Positions 7,650 through 15,900 of a stretch of 64,000 nt of DNA are shown here, piece after piece. Within the stretch, counting starts at the first letter, position 1. Each line of letters starts with the position of its first letter. A model generated the notes under the pieces. The model was not told the DNA's origin and ran no database searches. It saw nothing but the letters and a program-made list of their open reading frames with translations. Position numbers and translations under genes: made by a program. The stretch lies in NCBI GenBank assembly GCA_003994795.1, contig AP018270.1:1-64000 (forward strand), in the 5' to 3' direction. This stretch comes from Cylindrospermum sp. NIES-4074 (GTDB taxonomy: Bacteria > Cyanobacteriota > Cyanobacteriia > Cyanobacteriales > Nostocaceae).

Positions 7650-9098
7650 CCCTCTTCTGTCACTTTCCGGGAATAAAGAATATAATAGTTAAAAGAAAAA
7701 ACTCTACAAGGTAGGTAGAGCAATGGACGTAGAACTACAAATCCTTAAACATTTACGTCGAGATGCCCACCCGACAGTGGGAGTGATAGATGAATATTGT
7801 GAAGAGTACAGAGACATATTCAAAGAAGTAAGAAATTATGAGTGCTTTAAATATTTACATTTGGGAATAATCTCAACGCTCAAGAGAAAATCTTTACCAG
7901 AAATAGCGAAAGTAGTAAGCATAAATTCCGCACAATCATTACATCATTTCATCGCTAATTCAGAGTGGTCAGTAGAAAAATTAAGAAGTCGAAGAATAGA
8001 GGAAATCAAAAGAGCATTAGATGGAAAAGCAATTACCATAGTCATCGATGAAACAGGAGATAGGAAAAAAGGTAAAAAGACTGATTATGTAGCCAGACAA
8101 TATTTAGGAAGTGTGGGGAAAATAGATAATGGGATAGTTTCAGTCAATGCCTACGGAGTTTACGCCAACATAACATTTCCGCTACTGTTCAAAGTATTCA
8201 AACCTCAAGGGACGCTAAAAGCAGGAGATAAATATAAAACCAAGATAGAATTAGCAACAGAAATAATTACAGAATTGATAGAGTTGGGCTTTAATATTGA
8301 ATTGGTATTGGCAGACAGTTTATATGGTGAGAGTAGCCAGTTTATCAGGAAATTAGCAGCATATAACTTAGCTTATGTGGTAGCTATTAGAAGTAATCAT
8401 GGTGTCTGGCTGCCAGCTAATCAGAGTGTTAGGGCGAATAAGTGGTGTAAATTTACCAGAACATTTAGCAACCAAAAATCAGAGAATAGATATATCCGTG
8501 AAATAATTTATGGTAAGAGAAGGGATATAACTTACTGGGAAGTAACCACTGACCCAGAAACAATGCCGGAAAATTCTACTTCCTTTGTGATGACAAATCT
8601 CAAAGGTAAACTTAAGAAAACTTTGGGTAACCTATATGGCTTGAGAACATGGGTAGAATATGGTTTTCGTCAGTGTAAGCAGGAATTAGGTTGGACAGAT
8701 TATCGGTTTACTAGTTTCCAGCATATTGAGCGGTGGTGGGAAATTATTTTTTGTGTTTACACTATGATTAGTTTACACTCTCCAACGTTCTTATCCTCCC
8801 TTCAATCTCCTCAAATTCCACCTGACATATCAGAAAACAGTTCAGTTGATTTCACTGTGCATCAGCAATGGAATCATCAAACTGGATGGAAGAATACTCT
8901 CAATAATCTGCGCTTAATTGTCCAACCACTTTTACTCTTTTGGTTGATTTATCCCTGGCTTGATGTTTTTCCCAATTCCAATTTGTTGCTCGGATTTAAC
9001 CAACTTATTAGTGCTATGAATGGCTTCAAACCCTTTTATTCCTCTGCATAATTTACTGTATTTACTGCTTGTTTATTTCGGAAAGTGACAGAAGAGGG
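7650..9098 (+). mobile_element. IS701-like insertion sequence, copy 1
   Basis: 1449 bases bounded by inverted repeats CCCTCTTCTGTCACTTTCC and its complement, flanked by a 4-base duplication ATAT (7646-7649 and 9099-9102). A four-base duplication is usual for IS701. It carries one transposase gene. A same-length copy with an identical transposase lies at 51619-53067. Confidence 0.92.
7723..9051 (+). CDS. IS701-like DDE transposase
   Basis: 442 residues of the DDE_5/IS4-like RNase-H fold: first Asp in ITIVIDETGDRKKGKKTDYV, second Asp in LVLADSLYGESSQF, and a Glu candidate in LRTWVEYGFRQCKQELGW. The motif ARQYLGSVGKIDNGIVSVNA is characteristic of the IS701 group. A GTAGGTAGAG purine-rich stretch lies just before the ATG. 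The gene is full length and looks functional. Confidence 0.92.
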   Translation: MDVELQILKHLRRDAHPTVGVIDEYCEEYRDIFKEVRNYECFKYLHLGIISTLKRKSLPEIAKVVSINSAQSLHHFIANSEWSVEKLRSRRIEEIKRALDGKAITIVIDETGDRKKGKKTDYVARQYLGSVGKIDNGIVSVNAYGVYANITFPLLFKVFKPQGTLKAGDKYKTKIELATEIITELIELGFNIELVLADSLYGESSQFIRKLAAYNLAYVVAIRSNHGVWLPANQSVRANKWCKFTRTFSNQKSENRYIREIIYGKRRDITYWEVTTDPETMPENSTSFVMTNLKGKLKKTLGNLYGLRTWVEYGFRQCKQELGWTDYRFTSFQHIERWWEIIFCVYTMISLHSPTFLSSLQSPQIPPDISENSSVDFTVHQQWNHQTGWKNTLNNLRLIVQPLLLFWLIYPWLDVFPNSNLLLGFNQLISAMNGFKPFYSSA

Positions 9099-9413
9099 AT
9101 ATTCACATGGTTGGCTCAGGTAAACTAGGATTTAGTATTTCTCCAGATAAAAGGCAAAATAAATTATGGAGACCGTTTTCAGAAGAATCAGATATAGACA
9201 TTGTAGTTGTATCGGAAAAGAGTTTTGTGAAATTTTGGGAGGAATTATACAATTTTAATATTTCTCTAATAAATAGAACGGAGCGAGAAGAAAGAAACTA
9301 TCGAAAGTTTCTAGAAAAATTTTTCAAAGGATGGCTTAGACCAGATTTATTCCCATTCAAATATTCAAATAGAGACAAATGGCTAGACTTTTTTAGATCG
9401 ATTTCATATAAAT

Positions 9414-10553
9414 TAGGACTTACGCATTGACAAAAAATCTCATCCATGTGTACTAGGCAGCACAAGTATTGGTAAGATTGTCCACAATGTAGTCGCGCAC
9501 AACTAAAGTGAATAAGTTCCTTTGCAATTCATACCAATTAGAAATTATGTTTTCAGAGCGCATTTTTTCCAAACGCACAAAGGCTTGAAGTGAACAAAAG
9601 ATATGTGTTTTAATTGCTTGGCTATCTCTAACCATGAACCGACAAATCCCACATACTTGTTTGATGGCTCTATGAAAACTTTCAATCCCCCAATGGGTAT
9701 CATGAATTGTCATAAATTCGCTTCTAGTTATTTGTTTGAGAGATTCTTCATCTGGTAGATACAGTACATAGTGTCTAGAGTCTTCTTTTTTGAAGTCTTT
9801 CCTAAACAACTTGATAAATCCAAATTCTCTCAAATGAGTTCTTAACCCTTGGTCAGGAATCTCCAGACTGCTTACTTGGCAATACTTTCCAGGTTCACTT
9901 GAGACAGTTCTATTTTTCTCAATCCCAAAGAGAAAACCCAATTTTTGGTTTCTTAAAAATTTTAAGTTTTCTACTCCTGAGTACCAACTGTCCCCTGTCA
10001 CTATTCTTGGTTTTACTCCCCAATCCATCACTTCCTTGAGCATTTCTTGGAAATAATCGTTCTTTGTCTTTCCTTCCTTCTTGTCATATATTCTGTAATT
10101 TATTGGTACTGAATTACCATATACATCACTGTAATATAGTGTGATTAAATTTATTCCTTTGATACTCTTATGATATTTACCCGACCAAAAATAACCGATT
10201 AATTCGGCATTTTTTGGCTCACTATACAATTTTTCTATTACTGTGTCATCTACGCTTAAAATTCCTCCTACTATATTTATTATCTCCTTGACTGTATCGA
10301 ATAAATCTTTCGTTTGGTATCTCTCTCTCAGCAAGAATCTATTCACACTGTCATGTGACACATTATCTAATATCTCTGCTAATCTACTACATCCCCCATG
10401 TTTTGGTTCTGATAACAAAAACAGAGTGTAATGTTCCAGATTGCATTGTGCTGTGGAGGGTTTGGTGATTTCTCTGATTGTCCGATACCTGGTTAGGAGA
10501 CGACACTTTTTATCAACGCATTATTCTACCATTCTGTCAATGCGTAAGTCCTA
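9414..10553 (-). mobile_element. DDE insertion sequence inside the nucleotidyltransferase gene
   Basis: 1140 bases with perfect 18-base terminal inverted repeats (TAGGACTTACGCATTGAC at the left, its complement at the right). A 5-base duplication TAAAT flanks it (9409-9413 and 10554-10558). Excision of the element plus one TAAAT restores the host frame. It holds one minus-strand transposase. Confidence 0.9.
9453..10418 (-). CDS. DDE transposase (IS4/IS701-like superfamily)
   Basis: 321 residues from the TTG at 10418, but the same frame stays open upstream to about 10526 and reads sensibly (for example TIREITKPSTAQCNLEHYTL), so the real protein may be nearer 355 residues with an unusual start. 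Catalytic residues: Asp-Asp in GGILSVDDTVIEK, Asp in RIVTGDSWYSGV, and Glu in HWGIESFHRAIKQ. It ends in NLTNTCAA. I am sure of the DDE transposase call but not of the IS family. Confidence 0.87.
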   Translation of the reverse strand: MLSEPKHGGCSRLAEILDNVSHDSVNRFLLRERYQTKDLFDTVKEIINIVGGILSVDDTVIEKLYSEPKNAELIGYFWSGKYHKSIKGINLITLYYSDVYGNSVPINYRIYDKKEGKTKNDYFQEMLKEVMDWGVKPRIVTGDSWYSGVENLKFLRNQKLGFLFGIEKNRTVSSEPGKYCQVSSLEIPDQGLRTHLREFGFIKLFRKDFKKEDSRHYVLYLPDEESLKQITRSEFMTIHDTHWGIESFHRAIKQVCGICRFMVRDSQAIKTHIFCSLQAFVRLEKMRSENIISNWYELQRNLFTLVVRDYIVDNLTNTCAA

Positions 10554-10660
10554 TAAATATAGTAATCATAAAATAAGTGGTGCTGTTTATTATAATTATA
10601 GTTTTTTTGAGAAGTACCATATTCAAAACGTAAAAAACTTAAGGCAGGAGAGAATATTAA

Positions 10661-11683
10661 ATGAGTAAAAACGGCATAGCTACGAATAAAAAAATCATAG
10701 AGTTATTTAACGATATGAAGAATAACAGTTTAATATTAGCTCCATCTTTTCAGAGGAAATTAGTATGGAACGATTCTCACAAAGAAAAATTTATAGAAAC
10801 AATTTTACTAAAATTGCCATTTCCTGAAATTTATTTAGCTGATGGTGAAATTGATTTGGATACCCAAACATCAAAAACATTGGTAGTAGATGGACAACAA
10901 AGACTAAGCACCATTTATGAATATATAACTGCTTCACCCAAATTTAAAATTAAAGAAATAAGTAAGTTTTCGGATTTAACTTCATCAGAAAAAACAAGTT
11001 TTTTTGATTATATAGTTGTTGTAAGAGCGTTAGGAAGAATACCTGATAGTGAAATCCGTGAAATATTTAAGAGAATAAACTCTGTACAATACGCCTTAAA
11101 CGCAATAGAAATAAATAATTCATTATACGAAGGTGAATTTATTAGAACTGCTAAAAATATAGCAGACAATAATTCTCTTTTCGAGGAATTAGAAACCTTT
11201 AGCATGGGTGAATTCTCCCGAATGAAGGATTTAGAATACATTTTAATTATTATGTCAACTATAGAAGAAGGAGGTTATTTTGCCAGTGATAAAGAAGTAG
11301 TTAATTATGTGACTAAATATGATAATGAATATCCTAATAAACAAGAGATGATAGAGAATTTTAATGAAATATCTCAATTAATAATAAATTGTGATTTACC
11401 TGCGGATAGCTTATGGGTTAGAAAATCTAGTTTATTTAGTTTGATAGTTGAACTGATTAAATTTAAAACCAAACATAATAATAATTTACCAAATCAAGAA
11501 AAACTTAAAAATAAATTAAATTATTACAGCGACATAATTTTTGATAGTAAAAAGGAAGAAACGAACAAAAATGATTATGCCCAATATTATTATTATACAC
11601 ATCAAAGCACCGCTAGTAGAAAAGCTCGTATTATTCGTGGAGATGTTATAAATAAGTTTTTAAACGAAATGTTACAAGAATAA
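10661..11683 (+). CDS. DUF262-domain protein (GmrS/ParB-nuclease-like)
   Basis: 340 residues. The N-terminal DUF262 domain is clear: a QRKLVW segment near residue 30, then LPFPEIYLADG and the hallmark LVVDGQQRLSTI (about 80-91), the nucleotide-binding DGQQR motif shared with GmrS and DndB/ParB-type proteins. A second conserved patch is IREIFKRINSVQYALN. No C-terminal DUF1524 HNH domain is present. A good ribosome site (CAGGAG) precedes the ATG, which overlaps the end of the broken nucleotidyltransferase gene. DUF262 proteins often occur in anti-phage or modification-dependent restriction loci; the partner here is dead, so the role is now doubtful. Confidence 0.85.
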   Translation: MSKNGIATNKKIIELFNDMKNNSLILAPSFQRKLVWNDSHKEKFIETILLKLPFPEIYLADGEIDLDTQTSKTLVVDGQQRLSTIYEYITASPKFKIKEISKFSDLTSSEKTSFFDYIVVVRALGRIPDSEIREIFKRINSVQYALNAIEINNSLYEGEFIRTAKNIADNNSLFEELETFSMGEFSRMKDLEYILIIMSTIEEGGYFASDKEVVNYVTKYDNEYPNKQEMIENFNEISQLIINCDLPADSLWVRKSSLFSLIVELIKFKTKHNNNLPNQEKLKNKLNYYSDIIFDSKKEETNKNDYAQYYYYTHQSTASRKARIIRGDVINKFLNEMLQE

Positions 11684-11714
11684 AAAAATTTAATAGAACC
11701 TACTAAATGAAAAA

Positions 11715-11744
11715 TTACTCCTCAGCTAAAAAAATGAGGAGTAA
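11715..11744. terminator. hairpin after the DUF262 gene
   Basis: Perfect 10-base arms TTACTCCTCA and TGAGGAGTAA with a 10-base loop, 31 bases after the DUF262 stop. No T-run follows on the plus strand, so it may be a weak terminator or an RNA-stabilising stem. Confidence 0.5.
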
Positions 11745-11758
11745 CCCATACATAAATA

Positions 11759-12034
11759 ATTTGGGTGCGGCTCTTTTGAGAAGACAATTTTAATCCTGGC
11801 ATAAAGCCTAAAATTCATACAAAGCGAGGATTATAAGTTTTAGTCATTCTGAAAATGGGGTCGCTCAAATTTCAAAATTAAGATCATATTTTTTTGTAGT
11901 ATTGTATTACATCGCGAAAAGGAATTTTTTGTTTGATTCTTCCGCGATCGCACCCTTATAGTTTTTAGGTTAGAAACAAGAAACGTGTAATATGAGTGTA
12001 GTATTCCGTCTTCCTAAAAGAGCCGCACCCAAAT
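11759..12034. repeat. 276-base element bounded by perfect 19-base inverted repeats
   Basis: The left end ATTTGGGTGCGGCTCTTTT (11759-11777) is exactly complementary to the right end (12016-12034). Nothing inside codes for protein. It includes a HIP1-type GCGATCGC near 11945. It could be a MITE-like non-autonomous element or a large structured RNA; a strong terminator follows seven bases later. Confidence 0.65.
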
Positions 12035-12040
12035 GATTTT

Positions 12041-12074
12041 GCCCCCAATTGGTACAGGGGGCTTTTTATTTTTT
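12041..12074 (+). terminator. strong Rho-independent terminator
   Basis: GCCCCC (12041-12046) and GGGGGC (12057-12062) pair around a 10-base loop and are followed by TTTTTATTTTTT. No coding gene ends just upstream, so it implies transcription through the 11.76-12.04 kb element or read-through from DUF262. Confidence 0.8.
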
Positions 12075-12279
12075 GGGTACTCATTAACTCATATCTTGCA
12101 CCTCTCCGTACAAACCCAGGCATCCTAAAAAGATGCGCGATAAGTCTACCTTATTTTTATTGGTTTTTCTAGCTAAATCAAGGCTTTGTGATTCATACTG
12201 TGTAATTAAATTACATCAAATTTTCTTGGTGCAAGATGTGAGCCTCCGACTAACGCGGCTACACGCTAGCAAAATATAG

Positions 12280-12344
12280 AAGAAACACATCGAGATTGAA
12301 AACCTCAAATCCTTACCAGGCAAGGATTATAAAATGTGTTTCTT
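12280..12344. ncRNA. nested hairpin, candidate small RNA or cruciform upstream of rep
   Basis: Outer arms AAGAAACACAT (12280-12290) and ATGTGTTTCTT (12334-12344) pair over 11 bases. Inside, AATCCTT (12308-12314) pairs with AAGGATT (12322-12328) around a seven-base loop. A further 10-base inverted pair (ATCTTGCACC at 12093, GGTGCAAGAT at 12228) lies upstream. Its place between a terminator and the origin repeats suggests a copy-control RNA or origin structure; this is inference. Confidence 0.4.
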
Positions 12345-12398
12345 AGGAGTTAACTCTCTCTGCTATGCAATTGCCATATCCCGCACACTTACAATAAC

Positions 12399-12735
12399 TA
12401 TCTCGCTTATTGAAAATCACGAAGTCCTAAACCATTGATATTACGTTCAAAAATAATAACTACTCACCCTTACTGAGAATCTAAAGGGGCAATTTTCGAC
12501 TACTCAATAACTCCCCCTCAAGGAATTATCACTAATACTACAGTGAGGAGCGATCGCTAAATCCCCCCACTCGTGATAAACATCTCACTTATTGACAATA
12601 CCAAAGCTCAAAACCATTGATATTACATTCAAAAATAATAACTACTCACCCTTATTGAGAATAAAAAGGGGTAATTTTCGACTACTCACTAACTCCCCCC
12701 GTTGTGATAATTAACTCCCCCTCTTGTGATAATTG
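12399..12735. other. putative plasmid replication origin with direct repeats and iterons
   Basis: An imperfect direct repeat of about 118 bases occurs at 12399-12516 and 12581-12698 (offset 182), including the block ACCATTGATATTAC and CGACTACTCA then TAACTCCCC. Short iterons TTGTGATAATT lie at 12702-12712 and 12724-12734 (22-base spacing), with an inverted copy of GTGATAATT at 12524-12532. The region is AT-rich, untranslated, contains GCGATCGC, and lies just upstream of a CyRepA1-like replication gene, as expected for an origin. Confidence 0.6.
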
Positions 12736-12831
12736 ATTTTTGGGAAACCCTTACCCAATAAAGCTTTAACCCCCTAACCACCAAAATCACCTAAAAATTG
12801 CACATTATATAGATATGGCCGAAAAAAAACT

Positions 12832-12904
12832 ACTCAAAACCGGGTTGTATGCTAGTCAGAACATCTATTCCAGCCCTGCGGGGACTACTCACCTGGTTTT
12901 GAGT
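12832..12904 (+). promoter_or_regulatory. 5'-leader hairpin before the replication gene
   Basis: ACTCAAAACCGGG (12832-12844) pairs with CCTGGTTTTGAGT (12892-12904) with one mismatch, closing a 47-base loop and ending eight bases before the ATG. No Shine-Dalgarno is visible, so the fold may gate translation of the replication protein. Confidence 0.5.
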
Positions 12905-12912
12905 GCGCTGCC

Positions 12913-15900
12913 ATGAAACGTCAATACACCACCAAACGCAATCCTTGTCCTGTCTGTGGCAACCATCACGGTTGCGCTATTCGCCCAGATAATCTAATTG
13001 AGTGCCTACGGAGTTTCAGCCAAAATGATGCCCCGGCTGGTTATCGCTTTATCAAGCCCCTTCGTAACGATATGGGCGGTTTATTCGTCCTAGATGATAA
13101 AAGTGGTCAAATTCAGGGTGAGCGTCTGTATTCACCTCAAAATCGGGCTGACAGTGGACAGACAAAAAAGGGGTTGAGTATTGAGGAACGCGATCGCCAA
13201 AACCGATTACTTTTAGACTCAACAGTGAGTAGTTTGAGTACTCAACATTTCTCCCATCTCCAGTCCCAGAGAAATTTGAGTACTCAGGAGATTAACTGGC
13301 TCAAAGACTTAGGCTGGGTGAGAAGCTGGGAACCAGGAGCTTATTCCCCTGCGGGTGTAACGTCTGCTCTTGCTGGGGTGTCGCCAGAAGGTAAACTGTT
13401 GGGGAGAGAAGGAATTGCGATCGCAGCCCTTGACCCCAATTTGCACATCACTGGCTTTCAAATTGCCACTTTGCGAACTCAACCCAAATACATCTGGCTG
13501 AGTGGTGCCAACCAGGGAGGAACTGGCCCACAATTGCCCAATGGTGAACTTCCCCTGTTTTGCTGGAAACACCCAACCGCCAAAAAGATAAAAGTGGTGA
13601 TTCTTTGCGAAGGGGCACTCAAATCTCTACTCACCGCGATGTTTTTGTGGCGTTCTGGGCAAACTGATATCGCAGTCATTGGCACAGCCGGTGCTGCTCG
13701 CTATGGTGAAAAAACTCTCAGAGAATACCTCAAGCGTCTGCGTCCCCAAGAAATTCGGCTGATGCCTGATGCTGGTGCAGTACTCAACCCCCACATTGCC
13801 AAAGCCAATGAAGATACTCTGCAACAGTGCCGTAAATGGAGGTATCATCTGTCCGTGGGTAACTGGGGACAACTGGAAACCAAAGAGCAATTAGACATTG
13901 ACGAATTGTTAGCAGAAAGTCGTCAAAATGAAATTAAATTAATTAGCACCGCAGCTTACCTCAATCGCTGCCACATTCATCACCAAATTAGACAAGTACT
14001 CAAACAAGGTTCCTTCCATTTAGCCGGAGATAAGCTGATTGAACTGCAACCTAGCACCGACTCCACAGAGAACCTAGATTTAATTCACCAGTATGCAAAA
14101 GGCATTGAGTACTGCCGCAAAGGTGGATATCAGGTGGTGGTCAATTGGCATAATGAAATTACCACACCAGAAAATTTCTTTGCCCAGTGTGCAGAACCAA
14201 TCCAAAAATCCCTTGCTGCCGTAGACAGAGAATGGGGAATGCTCTACAAACTCAAACTCTGGTTTGGGCGTATGGTGGAGCGATACCGACCCAAAAAAGG
14301 TTTCGGTCAGCAAAATTCTGTCTCATCCCGTGGATTAAATACTGATCATGAGAGCTTGCGGGGTGTAAAGCCCTGCGGGCATAGCTGCGCTAACCTCGGT
14401 AGTGTGCCGGAGGCATCAGCCATAGACAACAGGGAAGCAGGGGTGCAGGGTGCAGGGTGCAGGGGAGCAGAGAGTAGGGAGCAGAGAGTAGGGAGCAAGG
14501 GAGCAGGGAAGCAGGGAAGCAGAGGAGCAGGGTGCAGGGTGCAGGGGGAAAGAGAATTTTGCACAGAAGCGGGAATTATCACTAATCAACCAGGCTTGAT
14601 ATCACAACCTGATGAAAAAAAGCTGCTTTCGGAACAGAGGCAGAATTCATGCTTACCCATTGCACCGTGCAAGGTGATTGAGTATAAACCTGGGAAGTTC
14701 CCCAAATGTGGCGATTTACAGCATCCACCCAAAATCATCTTCAAGAAAGGTCAACGGTTGCAAGTGTACGCTGAAGCCATTGCAGCTGGTTGGAAACACA
14801 TTTTAGATCAAAGTCCTACTGGCACGTTTAAAAGCCATGATACAGGCACAGCCAAACCAGAACCTTTGGGAGTAGGAAAGCTGTGGTACTTTACCAACCA
14901 TGCCCGCAACGTAACTACAGAGACAATTGAGCGGAATTACGAATATCTAGATGTACGCAATTCAGGCATGGTCTGGGATACTACCCCAAATGGCAAACCC
15001 TACTTAAGATGGCCGAAAAATGGAGAAACTCCAGATACACAAGGTAATTGCTATCGCAGTCAAATTTTTAATGTCCTACGGAGCAAGAATTTAGACTCTA
15101 TCGAAGGTGCAGAAAATCCCATCTGTGCTACCTGTCACTTGCTAGAAGCCTGTCGTGGTATTACAGGGCCAGGCTTTGGACATCGGTATTTGCGACAAGA
15201 GACTTTTAAATGCGATCGCATCCGCGCTCATCCCGATAGCGCACCCAGCACGAATGATTTTGACTGGTCAACTAGCGGTGTCTTCTGGGATGAGGCCATG
15301 CAAACAGTGCAACCAGTTAATACTATCACAGCGAATTTACGTGATATCGACCGAGTAATCGCAGAATTAATGACTAATTCTCCTGAGTTAAATATGCAGT
15401 TGCAGCCAATGTGGACAATTTTAAGGCAATGTATTACAGGAGAAATTCAACAGCCTTACTACGGCTGGAATGATGCTGGTGTGAGAGAAATCTTAGGACA
15501 ATCACCCAGTAATTTAGATGAAATACTCACAGAAGCGATGGAGGTTTTACAACCAGATTTGTTACCACTATTTAACTCCACGAGCAAGTATGGAGTAGAT
15601 TTAGGTGATTTACCAAAGAAGATGCGAAAACAGTTTGGTAATCCCATCTCTGAATTGGTGGAGAAAATTCAAGTAGAGATAGTGGTTAACTGGTTTATAC
15701 CTTTTTTACAAATTTGGGGTGGAAGACTTCCTGGTGCAATCCGCATTGAACATGGGCAACTAAGTATTACAACTCGCAACTCTCGTCATGGTGCGATCGC
15801 TAAATCTGCAAAATGGAATGTTTACTTAGACGCTACCACCAAACCTGAGTACATAGCTTGGTGGTTTGATATTGACCCACAAGAAATTTTAACCGTAGAG

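Larger units (their letters stand above)
7438..10668 (+). pseudogene. nucleotidyltransferase-like gene split into three parts by two IS elements
   Basis: Three pieces join exactly: 7438-7649, 9103-9413 and 10559-10668 (212+311+110 = 633 bases, 211 codons with stop). The breaks are an IS701-like element with ATAT duplication and a second DDE element with TAAAT duplication. The rebuilt 210-residue protein has a nucleotidyltransferase signature, MVGSGKLGFS followed by FSEESDIDIVVVS (GS, then Asp-x-Asp). Its C-terminus reads HKISGAVYYNYSFFEKYHIQ. The last eight bases overlap the start of the intact DUF262 gene, so the two were a translationally coupled pair. The present fragments cannot make an active enzyme. 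Confidence 0.85.

Noticed and set aside
12399-12735. Origin repeats as a CRISPR array
   Set aside because: Only two long copies and short iterons at 22-base spacing; no regular spacers.
14346-14582. 78-codon minus-strand frame rich in Pro/Leu/Cys
   Set aside because: It is the antisense reading of the heptamer repeats inside the replication gene.
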